A DNA stretch of 64,000 nucleotides, from the NCBI GenBank assembly GCA_963978895.1, contig OZ022242.1, positions 26,566,924-26,630,923 on the forward strand, read 5' to 3'. How positions within the stretch are numbered: the stretch's first letter is position 1; each line of letters starts with the position of its first letter. Made by a program: the position numbers and the translations under genes. Below the pieces are notes generated by a model. The model was given only the letters and a program-made list of their open reading frames with translations. It searched no databases and was not told where the DNA came from. This document shows positions 49,601 through 61,999 of the stretch, in pieces. The DNA is from Erpobdella octoculata (lineage: Eukaryota; Annelida; Clitellata; Hirudinida; Erpobdellidae).

Positions 49601-52600
49601 TCCACCTGGATGACCCAGGCAGCAGCCATGCAATTGCTTTCCTCAATGAACTTAAAAACTTTGACCTTTGTGAACACATCCAGCGTTCAACTCACCGGGG
49701 CGGCCACCAGCTAGATGTTTTCATCTCGCGTTCCGGAGACCCGGTCTTGTCAACCAGAGTTGACCCGCCATCTCTTATTTCTGACCATTCTCTTCTGGTG
49801 ACGTCTTTTAATAAAGTTACTCCCATTGGCAAAACGTGTGCAGCGGCGGCTCTGGAGGCAGTTCGGCGTTGAGAGGTTCACTGACGATCTACTCCAGTGA
49901 CTGTAGTTAAAGTTAGCCAATTTAATATTTTTTAGTTAGTATTACAGTTAAAGTTATTTTTTTTCATTTTTTCTAGTTACTATTAGAGTTAATAATTTTT
50001 TCAGTTACTATTACAGTTAGTATAACAGTTATTAATATAACGCAGTACTGATATTACTAAGCAAACGCTGTCTTAGTTTCACTTCTTGTGCATCTGAATT
50101 CCATTCTTTTTTGGTTAATAAAAGCAGGCAAAGTAGTCTGTGCGCTATTCTGGTTAACCGTGTTTCCTATATCATTTTCCATTAGTTTGCGCTTGGCCTT
50201 TAGCTTTTTGCGATTTGTCTCCAAAACATCAAGTTCTTTTGTCACTTTCTTATGTCTATGACTTAGATGATTTACTTTTTAACAGAGCTACGCAAGTTTC
50301 GACCACGTGAGCTTCCGAATCTTTTTCTCCCAAACGTTGCACCGGCTTTTATCAGTAGAGGGTTCGTAACTTAAATAACGCCAAACTCCATTTTCTTTTT
50401 TTCGGCCAGAATTTATTTTTAACATTGTTAATACGTCGTTAAAAGCAAATCAAGCGATGAAAAAGCAAATCATAGTAGAGATAAAAGACACGAGTGGGTC
50501 GGGTTACCAAATATAAACAAAGAAATAAAATTTCAGCATTGGATTTTCCGAAAACATTTTTTCTCAGTTTGTATTACAGTTACTACTTTTTTTTACTATT
50601 AGTATTACAATTAAAGTTAACATTAATTTTCAGTTACAGTTTCAGTTAGTACTTAACTTAAATCTCTTTTTTCAGTTATTAGTAAGCTTCTGCGTCCCGT
50701 TATTTTTTTGGAACGATACGATACGATACGATTTCTGAAATTTGCCTCGAATTAAACGATACGATACGAGACGCTTCGACCAATAACGATACGATATCGA
50801 TACGATACGATACGATTTCGGGATCTCGACTGAAGCGGAAATTTTGCCTAGAGATAACATAGAATGATGAACTATACGCGACAGACAATATTAATAACTA
50901 CATTAAAGAAATTCATTGAAAAAAAATATATAAATATTAAAAAATTTCAAAATTTATAAAATTTATACAACTTGAAATAAGTTTCATTTGTTTAGTTTCG
51001 GTACATCTATTTGTCTAAATTTAGACTCTAAATAAAATGCTACCGCCGATAGAAAGTATTTATTTACTTTATTTAGTGACGCGGCATGATAATGATGACA
51101 AACACGAGAAAGTGCCTCTATGCAAGAATTAAAAAAGTGAAAAAACCCAGCGTGTTTATTTATAGGCGATGGCGAATGCGGTTAGCAATAGCAAGAAAGA
51201 AGCTGAGAAAGTTTCGAATTCCAGCTGCAGACGATACGGGCTACGGCACTGTCGTGCACACTACAGGTGGCACACACATACTCACACACAACCAAGAATA
51301 TCATCGAGATTATAAAGATATATCTTAGATGAGCTACTATTACGGTCAATTACGGATATCGAAACACTAAAATAATCATTCCAATTCTATGTAACAAATT
51401 TGAAAAAATAAGTTTATCAAACAGACTAAACCAAAACATAAACATAGAATGATCATGATCATTACTATTACATTACTCATTATTCTCATTAATAATAATA
51501 GTCATCGATGTCAGCGAGTACGAATGCCTTGTAGGGCTTGTAATATCAGTAGTATGCAGAGCTCGACTAGCAGCCTAAGAGGAGCGTGGCTTTTTTGCTG
51601 CCGGTTCCCAGACTAAAAATAGTAAATAATGGGGCTACAGGCTGTCTGGAAAACCGAATTTAAAGTGGGGATGATAATAGTTATAAACTTCTGTCAATAG
51701 GTAGATTAATTAATCAATGTTGATGAATCAATTGCAAATATTCACAGTTGTGACAATCGTTAATTAAATATGTATGACTTTCGTTATTTATTGGAAAATA
51801 TTTTTAAAAAATCCCGATATTTTTCGGGATTTTAATCGAGAATGAAATTTTAAGTATCGCCAATTAATATCGATACGAGACTTCTTCCGCAGGCTGTATC
51901 GTTTCAATGGTGATACGGGAATCCCGTATCGTTTTGAAATCTCGATTGAATTCGAGATAACGATATCGGGACGCAGATGCTTAGTTATTAGACCAAATTC
52001 AGTTAAAGTTACACTTAACTGAAACAACACTGCTCCAGTCCAAATTTATCCTTGAGCCACCGAATGATGTGACTGAGTTATTCGACTGCTAGAGCGACAC
52101 GTTGACTCAACTTCTCAACATTCATGCACTGACGGTTACTGTGAGATTGTATGCCAGATCGACTGCTCCATGGTTCGATACAGAGTGTCATCTTGAGAAA
52201 GTGAAGAAAAGGCGACTTGAGAAGAAATACAGAAAAACAAAAGATCAGAGTTCTCTGTTCAAGTGGCGTGAGCAGTTCTTGCATCAACGACACCTGTTTC
52301 AAGAAAAATTTCAAGTCTACTGGTCGACAGCTATTGACTCGTGTGCTGGAAACGTGGCTCCATTGTGGCACCGCCTGAGTAGATTATTACAACCCGAGAC
52401 AAAAATGATGGTGTGTCATACTACTGATGATTATGCGGCTTTCTTCAACAACAAGGTGAATGAAATCCGATGTAAAACTGCTGATGCTCCACTACCTGAC
52501 ATCATACGTCAATCTTTACTCGAGCCTCTCGTTGCGTTCAACCTAGTGACTGTTGAGGAGGTCATGACATGCATCAAAAATGCTCCTGCAAAGCAGTGCA

Positions 52601-55600
52601 GCCTTGACCCTGTTCCCACTTGGTTACTCAAAAAGATCCCTGCCGTCGTTGCGCCGGACATCACAAACATGTGCAATGCTTCACTGGTGCAGCGCTGTTT
52701 GACTCCAATCCAAAAGAAAGCTGTCATATGCCCTGTTCTTAAGAAATCGTCATTGGATCCTCAAGACCTTAGCTCATATCGGCCATTCTCGAACCTCAGT
52801 TTTGTTTCTAAAATGGTTGAACGAATCGTAGATAGCAGGCTGATGGGTTACTGTGAAACAAACAAGCTCATACCCCGAAACCAGTCGGCATATCGATGCT
52901 CCCATTCAACGGAAACAGCACTCGTCCGTCTCTATAACGACATGATCCATGTGGTTGATAAGAGTCGTGTCGGTGCTCTGATGCTCCTTGATATGTCAGC
53001 GGCGTTTGACACTGTGGATAATCAGATCATGATTGATGTTCTTCGTCATAGCTTTGACATCCGTGGTGATGCTCTAGACTGGTTTCGTTCTTACTTTGAT
53101 GATCGCACTCAAGTTATTAATGTTGGCCTGGACACGTCGTCCGTGACTCCATGGCCTGCTGGCGTTCCCCAGGGCTGCGTCCTTGGTCCAAGACTCTTTG
53201 TCTGCAACGCTGAAGACGTGCAGGATGTCTTTGAACGTCAAGGCATCATGTACCATTTGTTCGCTAATGACATGCAGGGTTTTCAAAGTGCAGAACCCAG
53301 CAATGCGAACACTATAACTTCCAACTTACAAGACTGTTTTAAAACCGTATCCGACTGGTGTTCCTCCAAACGTCTTCAACTGAATGCCAAAAAGACTGAG
53401 GTTCTCTGGTTTGGATGAATGGCCGGACTCAGTAAGATGGATCCACCTGATAAATATCTGACTCTTGGTTCTGACGTGATTCGACCGGTTAACGTTGTTC
53501 GGGGCCTTGGTGAGTGTCTTTCTATGAAACAGCATGTTGCCCAAGTCTCTAAAACCTGTTTCTACCACCTCCGCTCGGTGTGGCGCGGTCTCGGACGCGA
53601 AGTGACTGCACGGCTTGTGTCCACCTTTGTAATCTCAAGGTTAGATTATTGCAATTCTATTCTCGCCCATCTGCCAGCCTCTTCACTAGCGCCACTTCAA
53701 CGAGTCTTAAATGCCGCGACTCGGTTGGTAATGGAGCTTAAACCTCGAGACCACGTATCTCGGGCCCTCTTCGAACTTCACTGGCTGCCAATCTCTCACC
53801 GAATTAACTACAAACTTTGCCTCCTTACCCATCTTATCGTCAATCGCCAAGCACCACCTTACCTAACCGAGCTGCTTACTCCAGTGGCCAGCATTCCCGG
53901 TCGGGCGTCCCTACGCTCTGCGGGGTTCCACGACAAAACGTTCACAGACAAAATGTTCAACGACAAAATGTTCCCGACAAAACGTTCACGACACAACGTT
54001 CACGACAAAATGAACACCGACAAAACGTTCACAGACAAAATGTTCACAGACAAAATGTTCAACGACAAAATCTTCACGACAAAACGTTCACGACAAAACG
54101 TTCCCGAAAAATGTTCACGCACAAAATGTTCACAGACAAAATCTTCACAGACAAAATGCTCACAGACAAAATGTTCAACGACAAAATGTTCACGACAAAA
54201 CGTTCACGACACAACGTTCACGACAAAATGTTCACACTGAAAAATACACATTTTGTTTTATTATGTCAAGATCGCTTGCAAACTAATTATTAAGTCATTT
54301 TTTGTGGTGTTTCTATTCACCCTTTGATTTACCTAAGCAGAGTATGTGTGTATGACAGCATGAAACTAATACATATTGGCAACAATCAACTTATCAAACA
54401 TTTATTTTAAGTTAACCGTAAAACCAAACATGCAAAACGCAAAAAATATCGATCAAAACTTATTTCTGTCGTTCACTTAATTAAAATTGAAACATCAAAT
54501 GATCTTCAATTAACTGCTTATTGAGTCTTTACTCAAGTCATCGCTACGTTAATTAGGTTATTAAAGCCGGCTATATTGCTCTTGGAAGCCGATAACTTCT
54601 TAAACGTTAGGCTACAACGATCAAAGCTTATTTCTGTCATTCACTTAATTAAAATTGAAACATCAAATAAATCTCAATTGCATTTCTTTTTCTTTTCGAT
54701 CGGAGTATATAAAGATTTCATATTTTGACCCTTTTTATCATCGTTCCATTTATTAACTAGTTAATGCGGGTTGGGTAATTTTCTCTTGGACACCCTTAAC
54801 TTTTTAATATTTAGAATACAGCCTTCTTTACGTCGTTTGCTTATTTGAAATTGAAGATTCAAGCAATCTCAAATTAGTAACCAATTGTATTTTCCTATTA
54901 CAGCTATCTCATCTCATCTGTCATTTTCTTTTCTTCTTACTGAAATATACTCATCTGGTTGCCATTTGAGTTAGGGGTATCAAAGAAGAAATTAGCATTG
55001 CATTTACTATTGTTAACATTTTATTTTTGCTCATTTCGTGAAAAACAAAATATTTGATCATTTAAAAACTAAACTAAAATTAAAAGTTGCAATCGTGAAC
55101 ATTTTGTCGTGAACGTTGTGTCGTGAACGTTTTGTCGTTAAACATTTTGTCTGTGAACATTTTTGGGTGTGAACATTTTGTCTGTGAACATTTTGTGTGT
55201 GAACATTTTTCGTGAACGTTTTGTCGTGAAGATTTTGTCGTTGAACATTTTGTCTGTGAATGTTTTGTCGGTGTTCATTTTGTCGTGAACATTTTGTCGT
55301 GAACATTGTGTCGTGAACGTTTTGTCGGGAACATTTTGTCTGTAAACATTTTGTCTGTGAACGTTTTGTCGGTGTTCATTTTGTCGTGAACGTTGTGTCG
55401 TGAACGTTTTGTCGGGAACATTTTGTCGTTGAACATTTTGTCTGTGAACGTTTTGTCGTGACACCGCTCTGCGGGAAGACACGACCTAGAGATTCCATGA
55501 GTAAGGCTGGCCTCTTCAGCCAGGGCGTTTTCTGTTGCTGCCCCTGAAGCCTGGAATCACCTGCCCGTTGAGCTTAAACTCACTACGGATACAAATCTAA

Positions 55601-58600
55601 AAAGAAATTAAAAACAAACCTCTTCGCATCTGCTTACAAAGACTTCTTACAATAGTTCACTTTTGTTTCCTTTCATTCCGTTCACCTTGTACTTCTAAAT
55701 TCCAAACTTTATTCATTTTCATTTTACGTTAAATTTTATGTTTCCATGTAATGTTGGCTGCTGGTCTGTTATGTAAGTGGCACTAAAAAATGACTGCTAA
55801 TAAATAAATAAAGATAATATCCAAACAAAGCAAATCATTTAACGAAGGCGAGTTTGTCAAAGAATGCGCGATAAAAATTGTGGAAGATATTTGTCCCGAA
55901 AAAAAGTTTTCCTATGTTTCTCTGGCACGCAACACTGGGGTTCGCAGAATCGAAGACAATTAGAAGCTAAAGCAGCAAAATGTGACTTTTTTCCACAGCT
56001 TGGGATGAAAGCACCGATGCCCAGTATCATATTTAAAAAAAAATTTTTATTACCTGTCGAGTTCAGAAGAAAAGATTTATTTGATTCTGTTTGTTCTCTT
56101 GTCAATGACATGAAACTACCATGGGAAAAAAATTTCCATTACTTATGGTGCCCCAACCATGACTGGAGAACACAGTGGATTAGCAACACTTGTCTGTAAC
56201 AAAGTCCATGAAGAACTGGGAAAAGCTATTAAACTCCACTGCATCATTCACCATCACGTTCTTTGTGCCAAGCATCTCAGATGTGATCATGTCATGAAGC
56301 CAGTGACAAAAGCTATTATGTTCCTGCTAAAGCCCTGTTACACGTCAGTTCCAACAGCTTTTACTCGTTCAGATTGAACATAGAGATATTGTGTATCATA
56401 ATGATGTCAGATGGCTAATATATAATGTATCATAATGATGTCTGCGCTTCAGTGCCTCTACTCTCTTAGAGAAGAAATAGGACAGTTCATGGAAAGTAAG
56501 AGACAACCAATAGCAGAACTATCTGATTCTATTTGACTGGCTGATTTGGGATTTTTGGTTGATATTACAAAGCATCTAAATATGCTGAACACTAACCTTC
56601 AGGGAGAAAATGCAGTGGTAAGCCAATTGCATTCACACATCAAAGCATTTGGGAACAAGCTGCAACTTTTCTGAAACCAGATGTTTCAAATGCAGCCAAA
56701 TATATACCACCCATTTTCCTTCTCTACAGGAAATCATGACAAATTTTCCAGACAGCAACATCAATGAAGAAACGCAGAGGTACATCGTACCTGTCTGATG
56801 AGTTTAAAAAAGGCTTTTAGGACTTTGCTGCCATTGAAAAGGAGATTGAGCTTTTCTCTGTGGACCCTGAAAATGCTCCAAGCCACATGCAATCCATGGA
56901 GCTCATTGAGTTGTAATGTGATATTGAATGTCGCAGACATTACCAGCAGTTCTCTCTTATTGAATTTTATCATCAGCTAGATAAAGACAGATTCAAAGAA
57001 ATTTGAACACTTGCTAAGCAAATAATCAGCTTGTTCGACTCAATGTATTTGTGCAAGCAAACCATCTCAGTTATAAATTTCAACAAGAATCATGTGAAGA
57101 CAAGACTAAATGATATCACCCATGTGATATCTTGCTCATCAACACCAATGTCATTGCATTCAAGATCTCAGTTGCACCCTTCACATCAAAAATTGCAATC
57201 AAAGATTCATACTCTTTATGATTTGTATTTGCAGTTGTAAAAGTGTTGAAATGTTAAAAAACAACAATTTCACATTGTTACCCCCTCCCTCAGTCAGATT
57301 TTGGCTCGCTGTGCTCACAAAGCCTTTATTCTGGCAGAGAAAAATATATCAATAAGTGAAAGCTCCATATGGAAAGACTTTTTCAATTATCTCTTTTTTA
57401 CCACGTTTTTCTTAACTTGCTGTCTTGTCTGTCTGTCTTTCTGTTTGTGTACCATTCGTATTTTATATATATATATTTTATATATATTATATTTTATTAT
57501 AAATAAACAGGGAGCGGGAAAGCGATCGGGAACGGCAAAGCAACCGTGAATGGGAGAGCAAGCAGGAACGGGAAAGTGACCGGGAGCGGGAGAGCAAGCG
57601 GGGAAGGAAACGGGAGCGAGAGACACGCATTAGAAAACCTCTAAAAACCCTAGACTATGCCGGGTGCCCTGCCATGGCAAAAGGAAGCAAGACCATTTTT
57701 GGCATAAAATCAGATTAATTGTCTGTTCAAAAGTAGAAAACAAGACCTACATTAATTGGTTTTACTCTACATAGTTTCTGAGTATAACTCATGACAAAAG
57801 GAATCATGTCCCAGCACTACTGGTAAAACCTAGATTTGTTTTACGTTTATTACTAAATCATGTTTCGGGGACTTGCTTCCTTTTGCCATTTATATTCAAA
57901 AAAGCATTTTATCTAGTTTAAAAAATAGTTGAAAATTTATGGCGTGTTTGTTATACGAATGTCCACAATTAGGGTAACTTGACCAAATCCCAGCCATTGA
58001 CCAAAATTGAGCCACCTCTTTAATCCCGTTTTTAGTTCGATTTTTAAGTTTTTAATTATGAATGCAACTTTTTTCTTAATTTAAACAGCACATCTAATCT
58101 ATACATTCATTACTTCCGGTCTTTTGTTGTGTACAATTTAAATTTATCGGCGTCAAAATTTATCTACAAAATCAGCAATTTTCGGTCAAAATTTCACATC
58201 AACATCGAATCAAAAGGTATCATATACATTATATACATAGATTAAAATTTATATGAGTATTTTAAAATGACAAAATATAGTTAAACTTTATAATTTATAT
58301 CGCCTATAATAATTTAGTAAGTTCGTTAGCACTGCTTTTTCAATGATCAACAGAATGCCTATAATCCGGCCGTATTTGAACCTAAATCCAGCCATAGACC
58401 AAAATTAGGTTCAGAGTGGCCGAATTGAGACCAACATATCACACCAGCATGTAATTGTAATAGTATTATCATAGAGTATTATAATATAATAATTATATTA
58501 TACTAGTTAGTTTTACTTAAGTAGTTAATTAAATAATTAATTTCAAAAATTAATTAAATAAATAACAATTTCATAAATTAATTAATTAAATAACTAATTT

Positions 58601-61600
58601 CATAAATAGATTAATTTAATTAAATTAATTAATCAATAGATTATGCTGACAACAGGGCCAGAATGGGCATCAGCTTTGGGAAGGAGAAGTTCTTGGAGTA
58701 TGCCGGTCAACTGGCTAACAAACATGGATGCCGCTTCAAGAATGGTAAACCATCGAACAAATGGTGGCGACTCCTCAATAATCGCCATGAGAAAAAGGTT
58801 TCACTTCGAAAACCTGAATCAACCACATCAATATGGAAGCAAACAAAAATCTAGCAGAATCAGATAATGTTAAGAAACCACTTCGAAGTGTGTCAAACAG
58901 CTCATCAAATTGGCAGTGCAATGCATGTAAAGGATTTTACTAAGATCATCCAAAATATAAAAATCCTTGGATTTATTGCATCATCTGTCGAATTGTACGT
59001 TACCACAGTATGTGTTGTACAACAAGTCATGGACAGTTTGACAATGATGACGTTGAAGATGGAGATTTTACCTGCTCGAATTGTTTCAGCGAAGACAGTT
59101 AACAAAGTTAAAATATGAATATGCAATAATTTGTAAACATTTTATAATTGAGTAATAATGGTGCAATAATTATTCTTAAACATTAGAGAATTTAGATTTA
59201 GAAATGTGCAATATTTTTAAGATTATGGACTAGTCTGAAAACTTAATTATTGTTTTATTTTTATTTTGTTATAGTACTATATTTTTAGTGAACATGTTTA
59301 TATTTTTTATATGGTTTCTTTAATGGGGTATTTATGTATTGCTTTACACCTTGTATTGGTTTTTAATAACTTGATAGGGTTAGATTATGCTCTAACAACC
59401 AGCAGACTATTAGTCAATTCAGTATTAAACTTATTTCTTTTCTTTTTTATTGCTTTGGCATTATGTAATTTTTGCATTATATATTGATTTGCATAATATA
59501 AAATTTATATTTTGATACAAAATAATGTGAGTTTGAATAATATCTAAAATGTGCATTAGAAAGATTTGTTGAATGTATAAAAGTATCATGGCTGGAATTA
59601 GGTTCAGTTTTATCTGGGCCGGCCGTATTTCGGTCCAGGTGGCCGGATTTTGGTCAAAATTGGGCCTCTTCTAAATCCAGACACTACTTTAGTTGCATGC
59701 AGTTTTTTAACTGGCTGAAATTAGATCTATATTGTTGAAAGATTTATCTTTAAAACGGTATAACATATTCTATGTTGGCTCTACAACTTCCGAGTGTAAA
59801 AATACAAAATAAAAACATGTGGCTCAAATTTGGTCAAATTACCCTAACGCATGCCTCCATCAAGACATTTTTCACACAGCCCAGAAAAAAATTATTTTCT
59901 TTTTTTTTTAGTTCACAAAAAGGTGGTATTTTAAAAAGTTTTTTTAAATAGTTTATTAACTCTGTAAGACATATAGTTTTTGCCAGAAAGAGGGAAACTA
60001 GCCTCAACCCTCAATTGCAATTGCATAAACTGCTCTCCTTTCATTGTTCTAGGTGGAATTCACAGAAAACCTTAGAAACCTTGGCATTGAAGCATTTTTT
60101 CTTTTATTGAAATGGAGAAATCAGCTCAAAAGTACACGTGACTTCATTGCAACTACATGGTTAAAAGCATGTTTTCAAAATAGCACTATACAGAAAATTC
60201 ATACAATCAGCTGTGTGCCACTATCTTAAAATTGAACTAAGGCTTTAAGATGGTTTTCCACCCATTGAATAAAAGAATGATCAGGGCTTGATGTTCCTAG
60301 CTCAAATATGGTTTCAGAGCCTGCTGCCAAACAGATGGAAGAGCTTCAAATCACTTGAAAAACTGACAAATATTTCAACAGGAAGGTCAAAAACAGTAAT
60401 TCTAAAATTTAAAAACTTTTTTGGTAAATTACTAAACGCTGTGTTGTGTTTGAACAAATAACTTGTAAACAGCCAAATATTGTTATGCTGATTCCGTATA
60501 TTACAACACCTCGTTAGATTTGAGAGCTATTTTTTTCTAAATTAAGCAAAATGAAATTCATTTCTGAGAATGATAGGCAAAAAAAGTTTATCGTTTACTG
60601 CCACAGGCTTTTAAATTTAAAAAAAGCCATAACCCTAGTGTGCATTCCGTCCAACATAATATGATGGAATGATGGAATCCTTATTTGCAAAAATAACAAT
60701 GCTTTTCAAATGAAGCTGTTTAATAGATGACCTCTGTAGAAGATACGGCACTAAGATAACTAAAACTATCTTTTTTTACCCTTTTAAAAAAAATTAATGG
60801 TCAGCAATTCAGTGATGGGCACCAACTACTTCAATTGTAGTAACAACTACATGCCAACTACCTCATGACAGAAGTAGTTATAACTACATGTTAACTACTT
60901 TAGAAGAGAGGTAGTTATAACTAGTTTGTTAACTACTACTAAAGTAGTTAACTACTTTCCAACTACTTTTTAACTACTCGTATATTTATAATACATGTAC
61001 TGTAAGATATAAAAACACAACAACAAAAAATAAATTTGCATTTAATAATTTTTTTAAAGAATAATAATGATTGTTAACTAAATATAATAAAAACAAAGTA
61101 TTTTTAAGCAAATATAATAAAAACAAAGTATTTTTAAACAATTATAATAAAAACAAAGTATTTTTAAGCAAATATAATAAAAACAAAGTATTTTTAAGCA
61201 AATTTTAGAAAAACAAAGGTTGAATGACAAAGTTCAAAATTTGTTAAAACTGGAACGGCTTTTCAGAAAAACCATACGGTCAAATAAAGTGTCACTCATT
61301 TTGCACCTTCGAGGTGTCAAAATCATACCAGCCATGCTTGGAAGAGTAGAATTGGCTTTTATGAAAGCTCATTCTACAACTGGATAATCCTTCAGTGATT
61401 GAATATTCGATGCTTTAGATTATATTTTTAAATTATCTGGCTTTTTAATAATTTTGTTACAGCGCTAAGTCAAAGTAGTTAGACTAGTTATAACTACCAA
61501 ACTAGATCATCATAAAAGTAGTTATAACTACATGGCAACTACTCAAAAACAAAAGTAGTTATAACTACCATGTAACTACTATAAATGTAGTTATAACTAC

Positions 61601-61951
61601 AGTAGTTACAACTACAGTAGTTAAAGTGCCCATCACTGGCAATTCAAAGTTAATGCTACATAGTCTAAATGTATATTACCTCTGGATCTGATAGTTGATC
61701 TTTTCCACCACTGAACAGGTATGTAGGGACTTTCATATTGTTCAGTTCATACTCAGGTGGAGTAGTCTAAAAAATAATGTTTGTTTTGCTTTGTATATTA
61801 GGAGTGATCAATAGAAATAATCTTAAAAAATCTATTAGTAACATAAAGTATTACATTGAAATATATGTTGACCAAAAAATTGTCCAAATAAACATGCATA
61901 CTGCAAAGTAACAATATTACTGCATGAAATGTAAAAAAATGCAGTGTAGGG

Positions 61952-61999
<48 letters not shown>

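Larger units (their letters stand above)
57972..59844 (+). mobile_element. pogo-type element, deletion derivative
   Basis: Inverted ends GGGTAACTTGACCAAAT and ATTTGGTCAAATTACCC, each flanked by TA (57970-57971 and 59845-59846), the Tc1/mariner target. Inside are the start of a transposase (HTH) and a PHD-like C-terminus with the DDE core missing. 1873 bp, in the last lipase intron. Confidence 0.85.

Noticed and set aside
53419..54293. ORFs with FTDKMFTDKMFND repeats (also 55058-55482)
   Set aside because: They run from CR1 sequence into the tandem-repeat terminus of the MULE-like element; the repeat part is not protein-coding.
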